DNA of 64,000 nucleotides. Source: Arthrobacter sp. Edens01. GTDB taxonomy: Bacteria > Actinomycetota > Actinomycetes > Actinomycetales > Micrococcaceae. The notes beneath the pieces are model-generated. The model did not search any database. It had not been told where the DNA came from and worked only from the letters and a program-made list of their open reading frames with translations. The DNA is taken from NCBI RefSeq assembly GCF_001307035.1, contig NZ_LKIU01000005.1:1226300-1290299 (forward strand), read 5' to 3'. Position numbers and translations under genes: made by a program. This document shows positions 37,532 to 45,856 of this stretch, piece by piece (positions within the stretch are counted from its first letter, which is position 1; each line of letters begins with the position of its first letter).

Positions 37532-39595
37532 CTAGGCCCGCGCGGCCGCCGGCTCGCTTGCCGCCCCGGCAGACTCATCGCCCGGGTTCGCCTTGGTCGG
37601 GAGCCACCTGGCCCACCAGCGGAGGACGTGCTCGAAGCGCTGGCGGCGGTGCCAGGGCGTACCTGCCCTGGACAGTTCGTGGTTCTCCCCCGGGAAAAGC
37701 AGCATCTCGGTAGGTACGCCCTGGAGCTTGAGCGCCGTGTAGTACCGCTGGGCCTGCTCCACCGGGCAGCGCAGATCCTCCTCGGAATGGATAACCATGG
37801 CGGGAGTCCGAACCTTGTCCACCTGGGCAAACGGGCTCTGGGACAGGACATGGCCGGGATCGGAACCGGTGTAGGCAGCCGAGAAGAACCAGCCGATATC
37901 TGAGGAACCGATGAAGGACAGCGGATCCAGGAAGCCGCGCTCGACGATTGCTGCAGTAAAGCGATGATCCTGGGAGATTGTCCAGGCAGTCAGGTAGCCG
38001 CCGTAGGAACCGCCCATGACACCGAGACGGCCGGCATCGAGTTCCGGATGGGCTTCAAGCGCGCCCTCCAGAAAACCGAGGACGTCCTGGAGATCCAGTG
38101 TTCCCATGGCTTCCTTGATGGCCCGCCCGTGTTCCTGCCCATAACCCGAGGAGCCGCGTGGATTGCACATCAGCACCGCGTACCCGGCTGAGGCGTAGGC
38201 CTGAGCCTCATCGAAAAGGCCCCACCCGTACTGGGAGAACGGGCCGCCGTGAATGTTCAGCAGCACCGGATGCGGACCTTCGCCTTCGGGCAGGACAACC
38301 CAGCCATGGACCGGATATCCGTCCGCTGACGGATGGGTTTCCTCGTGCAGGTCCAGCACACCCGCCTGTTCCCTGAACCCGGCTGAGAAGTCGGTCAGGA
38401 CACGCAGGGAATCCGGCGCGGAAGGATCAACCACAGCCACATCACCGGCGGTCTGCGGATCGGTGAAGGTAACCACAACGGTGCCGGATGCACAGGCAGC
38501 ACCGGTAACAACGCGCGGCCCGGACACAAGGGCACGCACTTCGCCGGAGTGGCCGGCGCGCAGCAGCTCGCAGCCTCCCCTGTCCAGGTTGAACACCAGG
38601 ACATCGGTTCCGTCTGCGGGCACGATCCCGCCCCCGGCCAGGTCGGTGGTCTCGGGTTCGGTCAGCCGTACGGCAGCGGACGGGTCGGCCATCGGCGCTG
38701 CAAAGAGGGCGGTATTGCGTGCCACGAAGTCCAGGCCGGTTTCGGAGAGATCCTGCCCCAGGTAGTAGAGCCACCTGCCGTCGCTGCTCTGAAGGGGTGA
38801 GGACGCGGTGAGGCGGCTGCCGGCGAGGTTGGTCAGCCGGTGCGGCTCCCCCGTTCCATCGGCGCGCAGTTCGTAAACGTCGGTGACCAGGTCCGTGTCC
38901 GCGTCCTCATGCAGGGCCGCGGTGAAGAGGACAGAAGAGCCATCGGCGCTGAACACCGGGTTTTGGACGTCGGCCTCCCAACTGGTCAGCTTGACGGACT
39001 CAGGCAGGCCGCCGGACTTCTTTTCTGCGCCTTCCGCGGCCCTCCCCGCCGGAGTGACGAAGGGCTCAGCAGCGAGGTCAGGAAGCGTCAGGATGAAGGC
39101 CTGTACAAACTTGTCCCGGGTGTACCCGGCGCCGTTCATCCGGTAATTCAGGGTCGTAACGAGACGGGGATCCTCTGCGCCGCCGGAAACGCCGTCGAGC
39201 GTACCGTAGCGGCCCTTCTCCGGCTCCCGGGAGGAGAAGACAATCCGGGAAGAGTCCGGGGAGAACCGGAACCAGGAAACGCCCAGATGGCGGTCGGTGA
39301 GCTGTACCGGTTCGCCGCCGTCGGCGCTGACGGCGTAAAGCTGCGGCCGGCCGCCGGGCGCAGAGCGCAGGAAGGCGAGTGTTGATCCGTCCGGGGAAAA
39401 CTGGGGGCTGGAGTCACTGAATCCCCGGGTCAGCCGGCGCGGGGCTGAGCCGTCCAGTGCTACGCTCCACAGCTGCCCAACATAGGCATCGGCTGCGAAG
39501 TCGGGGCGCTGCACGGAGACGACGGCGCGGGTTCCATCCGGGCTCAGGGCCGGTTCGGAGACGGAGTTCAGGAGATCCAAATCACTGGGTTTCAT
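37532..39595 (-). CDS. S9 family prolyl oligopeptidase-like peptidase
   Basis: 687-residue serine peptidase (acylaminoacyl-peptidase/DPP-like, family S9). The N-terminal beta-propeller (about 1-425) has repeated SPDG blades (ALSPDGTRA, FSPDGSTLA, FSPDSSRIV, FSADGSSVL). The C-terminal alpha/beta hydrolase has LNIHGGPF, nucleophile GGSYGGYL, Asp in HSEEDLRCP and His in PGENHELS. No signal peptide, so cytosolic. The start ATG 39595 (MKPSDLDLL) has TAGGCT ending 7 nt upstream; the seven codons before it are probably not translated. Substrates are short peptides. Confidence 0.92.
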   Translation of the reverse strand: MKPSDLDLLNSVSEPALSPDGTRAVVSVQRPDFAADAYVGQLWSVALDGSAPRRLTRGFSDSSPQFSPDGSTLAFLRSAPGGRPQLYAVSADGGEPVQLTDRHLGVSWFRFSPDSSRIVFSSREPEKGRYGTLDGVSGGAEDPRLVTTLNYRMNGAGYTRDKFVQAFILTLPDLAAEPFVTPAGRAAEGAEKKSGGLPESVKLTSWEADVQNPVFSADGSSVLFTAALHEDADTDLVTDVYELRADGTGEPHRLTNLAGSRLTASSPLQSSDGRWLYYLGQDLSETGLDFVARNTALFAAPMADPSAAVRLTEPETTDLAGGGIVPADGTDVLVFNLDRGGCELLRAGHSGEVRALVSGPRVVTGAACASGTVVVTFTDPQTAGDVAVVDPSAPDSLRVLTDFSAGFREQAGVLDLHEETHPSADGYPVHGWVVLPEGEGPHPVLLNIHGGPFSQYGWGLFDEAQAYASAGYAVLMCNPRGSSGYGQEHGRAIKEAMGTLDLQDVLGFLEGALEAHPELDAGRLGVMGGSYGGYLTAWTISQDHRFTAAIVERGFLDPLSFIGSSDIGWFFSAAYTGSDPGHVLSQSPFAQVDKVRTPAMVIHSEEDLRCPVEQAQRYYTALKLQGVPTEMLLFPGENHELSRAGTPWHRRQRFEHVLRWWARWLPTKANPGDESAGAASEPAAARA

Positions 39596-39678
39596 AAAAC
39601 TGAGCCTAGCAAGCACCCTTTGGTCCTCCTGCCCATGCCGCTGCGTCGGCCCGGGTGGGCGGAGCCTAAGATTGAGGT

Positions 39679-40533
39679 ATGCCCACCGGAAAACGCCGCC
39701 TCCTCGCCTGCCCCAACTGCGGGGGCGAGCTTCTGCCGGACGAGGCGCGCAGCCGGCTCAGCTGCCCCGCCGGGCACCGATTCGACGCCGCGCGGCAGGG
39801 ATACTTCAACCTGCTCACCGGAGCCGGCACCAAGTTCCAGGCTGATACGGCTCAAATGGTGCAGGCCCGCTGCGACTTCCTGGCTGCCGGCCACTATGCT
39901 CCCCTGGCGCGGCGCCTTGGCTTACTGGCAGCCGAGGCTGCGGAGCGCCCTGTCCTGCTAGATGCCGGAGCAGGCACGGGCTACTACCTGAACGAAGTCC
40001 GGAAAACGGTGGATGCATCGGAAGCCGTGGCCCTGGACATTTCAAAGTTCGCCCTGCGGCGGGCCGCCCGTGCACTGCCGGGAGGCTATGCCCTGGTATG
40101 GGACGTCTGGCGGACGCTGCCGCTGGCGGACGGTGCCGCAGACATACTGCTGAATGTCTTCGCGCCCCGGAACCCGAACGAGTTCCGCCGGGTACTGGCT
40201 CCCGGCGGGATGCTGCTGGTGGTCACGCCCATGCCGGAGCACCTGCAGCAAATCCGTGCCCTCACGGGAATGCTGGACATCGCGGACGAGAAGGAAATGC
40301 GGGTAGCCAGGTCCCTCGGCCCCTCGTTTGCGCCGGGCCGGACGGAACACGTCCAGTACCGCATGGAGCTGGACCGCGCAGATGTGCAAAACGCAGTCAT
40401 GATGGGCCCCTCGGCACATCATGTGGATTCCCTTGAGCTGTCTAAAACGCTCGACGGCGTTGACTTCCCCCTGGCCGTGACGGCCTCCTTTGCGGTCCAG
40501 CAGTTCCGGGCAGCGGAGGCGGCAGCCGGCTGA
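39679..40533 (+). CDS. rlmA: 23S rRNA (guanine) methyltransferase, RlmA/TlrB family
   Basis: 284-residue SAM-dependent methyltransferase. N-terminal zinc ribbon CPNCGG...CPAGHRFD, then QGYFNLL, and the Rossmann SAM site VLLDAGAGTGYY. RlmA(I) methylates G745 and RlmA(II)/TlrB G748 in helix 35 of 23S rRNA; the latter gives tylosin resistance in combination with Erm-type methylation. Which position is targeted cannot be read safely; Gram-positive members are usually G748. TAAGAT ends 6 nt before the ATG (leaderless). It diverges from the S9 peptidase gene. Confidence 0.85.
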   Translation: MPTGKRRLLACPNCGGELLPDEARSRLSCPAGHRFDAARQGYFNLLTGAGTKFQADTAQMVQARCDFLAAGHYAPLARRLGLLAAEAAERPVLLDAGAGTGYYLNEVRKTVDASEAVALDISKFALRRAARALPGGYALVWDVWRTLPLADGAADILLNVFAPRNPNEFRRVLAPGGMLLVVTPMPEHLQQIRALTGMLDIADEKEMRVARSLGPSFAPGRTEHVQYRMELDRADVQNAVMMGPSAHHVDSLELSKTLDGVDFPLAVTASFAVQQFRAAEAAAG

Positions 40534-40689
40534 TCTGCCCCGGCAGCGGCTCGCCTGCTGTCGGATGCGCCTAGGTAAACGGCGGTTTATCAGGCAGAAT
40601 AAGCCAAAAGTCCGCAACTACCCTATCCGCCCGGCGCCGGACGGCTCACGTTACCGGCACCGGTATAAACGGAGCCGGAGGGAAAGACC

Positions 40690-41205
40690 ATGCAGGAACT
40701 GTACGACTGGCTCGTAGCATACGGCTGGGTCCTCTGGCTGGTGCTCTTCCTGGGGTTCGCAGCCATCGAGACCCTGACCCTTGACCTGTTCTTCGCGATG
40801 CTCTCGGTGGGCGCCCTGGCGGCCATGCTCGCGGCTGTGCTCTCGGCACCGCTCTTCCTCCAGGTCGTGGTCTTCTGCGTTGTTGCACTGCTGATGATCG
40901 TTCTGGTCCGTCCGGCAGCCCTCAAACACCTGAAGACGGGCACCAAAGAGCAGCGCTCAAACATTGAGCGGCTCATCGGCGAAGCCGCCATCACGCTTGA
41001 GCCCGTCGGTTCCCGCACAGGCACCGTGAAAATCGGCGGTGACACCTGGACTGCCCGCTCCGGAGACGGATCGCTGCTGCCGGCCGGTGAGCAGGTTGCC
41101 GTGACCCGCATCGAGGGTGCGACGGCGGTGGTTGAGCCGCTGCGCTCCGGCGGGATCCACTCAGAGGACCGGGGTTCCGACGGCGGCCGTCCCGGACACC
41201 ACTAG
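40690..41205 (+). CDS. NfeD-like membrane protein
   Basis: 171-residue NfeD family protein: two or three N-terminal helices (about 10-75) and a C-terminal OB-fold (about 95-155; GEAAITLEPVGSRTGTVKIG, GEQVAVTRIEG). NfeD proteins partner SPFH/stomatin proteins in membrane microdomains and are usually encoded next to them, as here. GGAGGGAAAG lies just before the ATG. Confidence 0.88.
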   Translation: MQELYDWLVAYGWVLWLVLFLGFAAIETLTLDLFFAMLSVGALAAMLAAVLSAPLFLQVVVFCVVALLMIVLVRPAALKHLKTGTKEQRSNIERLIGEAAITLEPVGSRTGTVKIGGDTWTARSGDGSLLPAGEQVAVTRIEGATAVVEPLRSGGIHSEDRGSDGGRPGHH

Positions 41206-41316
41206 ATCCACAACGGGTTCCCGGCCACGGTCCGGGACCCCCGTAAAGCTCCGCAGTGCGGGGTGAGAACCAGGCTGGACTGCGACTTGCATTCCGGCCG
41301 CAATGCAAGGGGGAAT

Positions 41317-42318
41317 ATGGAAACCACCGTCCTGCTAGTCATCCTGGCTGTCCTGGTCATTTTTGTCCTGGTCATCCTCGTCAAATCCATCCGGATCATT
41401 CCGCAGGCCCGTGCCGGCGTCGTCGAACGCCTGGGCAAGTACCTTCGGACGCTTAATCCGGGCCTGAACATCCTGATCCCTTTCGTGGATCGTCTGCTTC
41501 CACTGCTGGACCTGCGCGAACAGGTTGTGTCTTTCCCGCCGCAGCAGGTCATCACCGAGGACAGCCTGGTTGTGTCAATCGACACCGTTGTGTACTTCCA
41601 GGTCACTGATGCCCGGGCAGCGACCTACGAAATCGCCAACTACATTCACGCAGTTGAACAGCTGACTACCACAACGCTGCGCAACGTGGTTGGCGGACTG
41701 AACCTGGAAGAAGCGCTCACTTCGCGCGACCGGATTAACGGCCAGCTCCGCGGAGTCCTGGACGAAGCCACCGGACGCTGGGGAATCCGTGTTTCCCGGG
41801 TTGAGCTCAAGGCGATCGAGCCGCCCCTGTCGATCCAGGATTCGATGGAAAAGCAGATGCGCGCCGAGCGTGAACGCCGCGCCACCATCCTCACCGCCGA
41901 GGGCACCAAGCAGTCCCAGATCCTCACCGCTGAGGGCCGGCGGCAGGCAGCCATCCTTGCGGCTGAAGGCGACGCCAAAGCGGCGATCCTGCGGGCTGAC
42001 GGTGAAGCCCAGGCAATCCAGAAGGTCTTTGACGCCATTCACAAGGGCAACCCGGACCAGAAGCTGCTGGCCTACCAGTACCTGCAGACGCTGCCGAAAC
42101 TGGCAGAGGGGGATTCGAACAAGCTCTGGATCATCCCCAGCGAACTTGGAGAGGCGCTGCGGGGTGTCGGATCGGCACTGGGCGACTACCTCCCTGACCT
42201 GAAGGCCGGGGCGGCTCCGGCATCGCCGGAGAGCAACGGATCCGCCGGCGCGGCCAATCCTGCTGCAGCCGGCTCCCCCGCTGAGCTGCGGGTGGGCACC
42301 GGGGACACCGCTTCCTAG
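41317..42318 (+). CDS. SPFH/Band 7 (stomatin/QmcA-like) protein
   Basis: 333-residue membrane scaffold protein. N-terminal single helix (residues 3-23), SPFH domain (about 25-200; IIPQARAGVVERLGKYLRT), then a coiled-coil rich in Ala-Glu-Gly repeats (ILTAEGTKQSQILTAEGRRQ) where oligomers form, and a low-complexity Ala/Pro/Ser tail. AAGGGGG precedes the ATG; the longer open frame upstream is not supported. Forms the classical NfeD-stomatin pair with the preceding gene. Confidence 0.92.
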   Translation: METTVLLVILAVLVIFVLVILVKSIRIIPQARAGVVERLGKYLRTLNPGLNILIPFVDRLLPLLDLREQVVSFPPQQVITEDSLVVSIDTVVYFQVTDARAATYEIANYIHAVEQLTTTTLRNVVGGLNLEEALTSRDRINGQLRGVLDEATGRWGIRVSRVELKAIEPPLSIQDSMEKQMRAERERRATILTAEGTKQSQILTAEGRRQAAILAAEGDAKAAILRADGEAQAIQKVFDAIHKGNPDQKLLAYQYLQTLPKLAEGDSNKLWIIPSELGEALRGVGSALGDYLPDLKAGAAPASPESNGSAGAANPAAAGSPAELRVGTGDTAS

Positions 42319-42349
42319 TCCCCCGGTCGCTGATCGGCGCGGCGGCCGC

Positions 42350-42355
42350 TATAAT
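42350..42355 (+). promoter_or_regulatory. Housekeeping-type -10 for rbpA
   Basis: A perfect TATAAT, 170 bp before the rbpA start. No good -35 is visible at the proper distance. Confidence 0.4.
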
Positions 42356-42386
42356 TGACTGTTTGCCGGGGTGCTGGCGTTTCCCG

Positions 42387-42412
42387 GGAACAGGATTAGC
42401 GGCTGCCGCGTT
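42387..42412 (+). promoter_or_regulatory. SigR/SigH-type stress promoter of rbpA
   Basis: GGAAC (42387-42391), exactly 18 bp, GTT (42410-42412). This matches the GGAAT-N18-GTT consensus of the disulfide-stress sigma factor. In Streptomyces coelicolor rbpA is known to be SigR-dependent, which supports the call. Confidence 0.65.
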
Positions 42413-42442
42413 GAAACGGATGAGGTCCGGTGCGCAGCCGGC

Positions 42443-42529
42443 ATGAGCTTTAGCGGCTGCCCTGCTGGGGCAGCGGGCATTACTGATGGACCCGGTGGGT
42501 CTTTCGAACTGATGAGGGAGAAAAAATGA
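42443..42529 (+). CDS. Possible upstream ORF of rbpA (28 aa)
   Basis: 28 codons starting ATG AGC TTT and ending in TGA that overlaps the rbpA ATG as ATGA. Two hairpins lie within it: GCTGCCC/GGGCAGC (42456-42474) and GACCC/GGGTC (42489-42501). No good Shine-Dalgarno. It may couple translation to rbpA or be chance. Confidence 0.3.
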   Translation: MSFSGCPAGAAGITDGPGGSFELMREKK

Positions 42530-42876
42530 GCGATCGTAGCCTGCGGGGTATGCGACTGGGTGCGCAGAGCATGGAGACTGAATCCGGCGTCGAGCCGGCT
42601 CCACGCCAGCGTGTCGAGTACCGCTGCGAGGACGGCGAACGCGTGTTCGTGACCTTTGCTGCCGAGGCAGAGGTTCCCCCGGTCTGGGTATCCAAGACCG
42701 GCAAGGAAGCCCTGCTCGTTGACGGTGAGAAGCCGGACACCAGCAATGAGAAGCCGGTGCGTACGCACTGGGACATGCTGCTGGAGCGCCGCAGCATCGA
42801 AGAACTCGAAGTCATTCTCCAGGACCGCCTGGATAAGCTTCGTGAGCGCCGCGGGGAACGTACGGCTTCCAAGTAG
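42526..42876 (+). CDS. rbpA: RNA polymerase-binding protein RbpA
   Basis: 116-residue actinobacterial general transcription factor that contacts the sigma subunit and promoter DNA and stabilises the open complex. The N-terminal SLRGMRLGAQS tail, core beta-barrel (about 25-70; VEYRCEDGERVFVTFAAEAE) and C-terminal sigma-interaction helices (WDMLLERRSIEELEVILQDR) are all present. In this protein the core shows only the single cysteine of YRCEDG, so zinc is not coordinated by a full Cys set. A long leader contains a stress promoter, a TATAAT and hairpins. Confidence 0.96.
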   Translation: MSDRSLRGMRLGAQSMETESGVEPAPRQRVEYRCEDGERVFVTFAAEAEVPPVWVSKTGKEALLVDGEKPDTSNEKPVRTHWDMLLERRSIEELEVILQDRLDKLRERRGERTASK

Positions 42877-42893
42877 ATACCGCGCATTGAACT

Positions 42894-42941
42894 GATACGG
42901 CGAAGGCCGGCAGCCCCCGGGCTGCCGGCCTTCGCCGTATC
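42894..42941. terminator. Bidirectional terminator rbpA / ppm1
   Basis: A 23-bp arm (42894-42916, GATACGGCGAAGGCCGGCAG...) and its exact complement (42919-42941). The longest stem in the window, between two convergent genes. Confidence 0.88.
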
Positions 42942-42977
42942 CGGCTGCAGGATCATCGGGCCTGCAGCCGCCAGGGT

Positions 42978-43706
42978 CTAACCCCGTTTGGTGAGCTTCT
43001 CCCAGCGGGCAGACAGGCCCCACTTGGTGACGTTGGCGATTGCTTCAAAGACAATGTTGCCGCTCATCTTCGACGCCCCGAACTCGCGCTCCACGAACGT
43101 GATGGGCACCTCGGTTATCCGAAGCCCCAGACGGGCCACGCGGAAGGTCATGTCTACCTGGAAGCCGTAGCCCACGGACTCAACCGCGGAGAGGTCCAGC
43201 TTCTCGAGGGTGCTGCGGCGGAAGGCGCGGTATCCGGCTGTGATGTCCCGAACCGGGATTCCAAGCATCAGCCGCGAGTAGGTGCTGCCTGCACGGGAAA
43301 GCAGCTTGCGGTGCAGGGGCCAGTTCACCACTGAACCTCCGGGGACCCAGCGGGAACCGATGACGAGGTCTGCTCCGGCGGCGGAAGCCTCCAGCAGCAG
43401 CGGGAGCTGCTCAGGCTTGTGTGAACCGTCGGCGTCCATCTCCACGAGGACGTCGTAGCCGTTTTCAAGGCCCCACCGGAATCCTGCGATGTACGCTGCG
43501 CCCAGGCCTTCCTTGCCCTTGCGGTGCAGGACGTGGACCTTGGGGTCCAGGGCCGCCTGCTGGTCTGCATAGGCACCGGTGCCGTCGGGACTGTTGTCAT
43601 CGGCAATCAGGACGTCCGAATCCGGGACGGCGGTGCGCAGCCGCTGCAGCGTCTTGGGCAGCGACTCGATCTCGTTATATGTGGGGATGATGGTGAGAAC
43701 GCGCAC
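42978..43706 (-). CDS. ppm1: Polyprenol monophosphomannose synthase
   Basis: 242-residue GT2 enzyme of the dolichol-phosphate-mannose synthase family, making polyprenyl-phosphate mannose from GDP-mannose for lipoglycans and protein O-mannosylation. [11 protein letters not shown] (nucleotide site), [21 protein letters not shown] (DxD) and [10 protein letters not shown] are diagnostic. No N-acyltransferase or C-terminal membrane domain, so it is the catalytic domain alone, as in non-mycobacterial actinobacteria. GTG start at 43706. Upstream lies a likely structured RNA. Confidence 0.93.
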   Translation of the reverse strand: MRVLTIIPTYNEIESLPKTLQRLRTAVPDSDVLIADDNSPDGTGAYADQQAALDPKVHVLHRKGKEGLGAAYIAGFRWGLENGYDVLVEMDADGSHKPEQLPLLLEASAAGADLVIGSRWVPGGSVVNWPLHRKLLSRAGSTYSRLMLGIPVRDITAGYRAFRRSTLEKLDLSAVESVGYGFQVDMTFRVARLGLRITEVPITFVEREFGASKMSGNIVFEAIANVTKWGLSARWEKLTKRG

Positions 43707-43721
43707 TCAAAGGCCTTTCAA

Positions 43722-44033
43722 CGAACACGAGCCGCGCTTATCGCGGCTCGGAGGGGGTACTGCGGACGAAGGCAGGATTACCAGTATATGGGAGCTTCGC
43801 CAGGTACTGCCCTTGGGCGGTTTCGGCGCCGGGCGCACAAAGGGACAGGTTCCGCCGTCTTCGGGCCAGTTCCGGAGCCTCCGGACCTGTTTTCTACTGA
43901 CGGATGAACCTGTCCCTATGTGTTGCAACAGATGGCCCTGCACCGCATAAGGGTCTGAAGAGCCATCACCCCCACACACGAAGTGCCCGGGCCGTGGCAC
44001 CTTGGTACCGGCAATGCCGGACCGTGCCGCGGT
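43722..44033 (-). ncRNA. Candidate structured RNA (or long leader) upstream of ppm1
   Basis: About 310 nt. Transcription from the promoter at 44067-44040 would start near 44033. Helices visible: hairpin 43996-44028 (GGCAC/GTGCC around GGTACCGGC/GCCGGACC), an 11-bp closing helix AGGGACAGGTT (43841-43851) / AACCTGTCCCT (43907-43917), inside it CCGTC/GACGG (43855-43859 / 43899-43903) and CCGGAG/CTCCGG (43872-43884). A long-range GGGGGT/ACCCCC pairing is possible. The 3' end is the 9-bp hairpin at 43728-43750 followed by TGTTCGTT. No ORF in it looks like protein. The size and rod-like layout recall Ms1/6S-type RNAs, but I cannot match a family. Confidence 0.45.
43728..43750 (-). terminator. Hairpin at the 3' end of the candidate RNA
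   Basis: CGAGCCGCG / CGCGGCTCG with a 5-nt loop; on the - strand it is followed by TGTTCGTT. It ends about 20 nt before the ppm1 GTG. Confidence 0.5.
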
Positions 44034-44039
44034 GTGTCT

Positions 44040-44067
44040 AGACTACGTCCTGAGCACGAAGTGTCAA
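44040..44067 (-). promoter_or_regulatory. Promoter of the candidate RNA
   Basis: TTGACA (44067-44062), 16-bp spacer, TAGTCT (44045-44040) on the - strand. The best -35/-10 pair in the window; no coding start follows for over 300 nt. Confidence 0.6.
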
Positions 44068-44153
44068 CATGTTTCCTGACTAGGTGACTCATGCGTTCAC
44101 GCAGGTCAGAGCCCTGTTATTCCGGGACAGAGACAGGAAAGTTTTTCGGGGGC

Positions 44154-45794
44154 CTAGCTAAAATCCGGTGCCCGGTATAGCTCCGTCCCCAGGTGCACGG
44201 TCTGCAGGCAGCGGGGCAGCTCGGCAGTGTCCAGGGCCGGCAGGAGCGGTGTACCCGCCCTGGGATCGGTGCTCCAGGAAGCAACTGAGGCGTCTGGAGT
44301 CTGCACCATCAGCTCGTCAGCCTCCCATACGGCGAAGGACGCCGGAGTTCCGGGTGCAAGCTGGCCCAGCATGGGGTTTCCCGTGCCGGCAGCGCGCCAC
44401 CCGGCACGGGTGTGGGCGATGAAGGCCGCCCGTGCTGAGATCCGCTCGGCCGGACTGTTATGCATCACTGCGGCCTGGACGGTCCGCCAGGGATCCAGAC
44501 CGGTTACGGGCGCGTCAGAACCGAACACAACGGGCACCCCGGCAGAGAACAGGGCAGCGAACCGGTTCATCGACGTGCTGCGCTCCCCCAGGCGCTGGGA
44601 ATACATGCCGCCGTCCCCGCCCCAAAGAGCATCAAAGGAAGGCTGCATGCTCGCTGTGACGCCGTACCGCACCAGTTCGGCCACGGCGGCGTCGTCGCTT
44701 AGCTCAAGATGCTCCAGGCGGTGGTGCGCAGCGCGCAGTGCCTGCTCCCCTACGGCCGCGGCAGCCAGACGAAGGGCACCAATAACGGTGTCCAGGCCCG
44801 CATCGCCTATGACATGGAACCCGGCCTGCAGGCCCGCGCGGGTGGTCAGCTCCAGGTGGCGTGCTGCCTGTTCGGCGCTAAGGTACACACTGCCGGAGGT
44901 CTCCGGCGCGTCGCTGTAGGGAGAGCGCAGTGCGGCTGTCCGCGCACCGATGGACCCGTCGATGTTCAGGTCTCCTGCCAGGCCCAGCAGCCGGCCGCCG
45001 AAGGCCTCCGTAATCTCTGCCAGCTCGGCCTCGTTCTGTGCCAGCTGCCCCCAGTACGGGAGGACCTGCGGTGCAGGGGCATCCGGCATGCTGCCTTCCA
45101 GGCCAAGGAGCTGCCGCAGGTCCTCTGCCGGTGCAATGTGCGGTGCGGCCATCTCGGCCACGGCCACGATGCCTCGCGAGGCAGCCAGATCAAGGGCCGT
45201 GCGCTGGTAGCGGGCCCGCTCGGAGAGCGAAAGGCTGCGGGATACCGCCCGGGCTGCTTCGTGGGCACCGCCGGTGACGAAGCCGTCTTCCCAGCCGTCC
45301 AGGCGGGCCAGCCCAAGCTCGGCAGCCAGGGTTCCGGAGACCACGGCGCAGTGCACATCGGCCCGGGCCAGGTAAACGCGGCGGTTGCCTGAAGCGCGGT
45401 CGAGTTCGGCTGCTGTCGGGACCCTGCCTTCAGGCCAGGCGGACTCGTCCCAGCCGTGCCCGATGATCAGGCCCAGCGAGCCGTGAGCAGCTGCTGCGAC
45501 GGCGTCGAGCAGCCCGTCGAGGCTGTGCACGCCCGTGAGGTCCAGGGACGAGGCGGCAAGACCGGTCTCGGTTAGGTGGACATGGGAATCGACGAATCCG
45601 GGGGCGGCGAGGGCGCCCTGCAGGTCCACCACCTGCATTTGGTCGTCCTGGATGGACGTGGCGGCCTGCTCCGAGCCGACCCAGGCGACGGTTCCGCCGT
45701 CAACCAGCATGGCGGTCGCGAACGGGTCTGCTGAGCTGTAGACCGAGCCGTTGCGGTAAAGGGTCAGGGCATTGGCCGGGGCCGTGCTGTTCAA
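44154..45794 (-). CDS. Amidohydrolase (YtcJ/NfdA-like, amidohydro_3)
   Basis: 546-residue metal-dependent hydrolase of the amidohydrolase superfamily. Metal ligands HVH (His71, His73), a His in FHVIGDAG, another in HHRLEHLEL, and the Asp in FGSDAPV. N- and C-terminal strands form the usual beta-sandwich. Relatives hydrolyse N-formyl or exocyclic amides; the substrate is unknown. TTG start at 45794 with AGGTGAG upstream. The 3' side borders the candidate RNA promoter. Confidence 0.88.
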   Translation of the reverse strand: MNSTAPANALTLYRNGSVYSSADPFATAMLVDGGTVAWVGSEQAATSIQDDQMQVVDLQGALAAPGFVDSHVHLTETGLAASSLDLTGVHSLDGLLDAVAAAAHGSLGLIIGHGWDESAWPEGRVPTAAELDRASGNRRVYLARADVHCAVVSGTLAAELGLARLDGWEDGFVTGGAHEAARAVSRSLSLSERARYQRTALDLAASRGIVAVAEMAAPHIAPAEDLRQLLGLEGSMPDAPAPQVLPYWGQLAQNEAELAEITEAFGGRLLGLAGDLNIDGSIGARTAALRSPYSDAPETSGSVYLSAEQAARHLELTTRAGLQAGFHVIGDAGLDTVIGALRLAAAAVGEQALRAAHHRLEHLELSDDAAVAELVRYGVTASMQPSFDALWGGDGGMYSQRLGERSTSMNRFAALFSAGVPVVFGSDAPVTGLDPWRTVQAAVMHNSPAERISARAAFIAHTRAGWRAAGTGNPMLGQLAPGTPASFAVWEADELMVQTPDASVASWSTDPRAGTPLLPALDTAELPRCLQTVHLGTELYRAPDFS

Positions 45795-45856
45795 GGACTC
45801 ACCTGTTCTATGGATCGTGCGGTTTGTATCGAAGGAGACGAGGAGCGGCTGTGCCG

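Noticed and set aside
43707-44000. 97-codon open frame on - upstream of ppm1
   Set aside because: No ribosome site, no domain, and the stretch is dominated by inverted repeats, so an RNA is the better reading.
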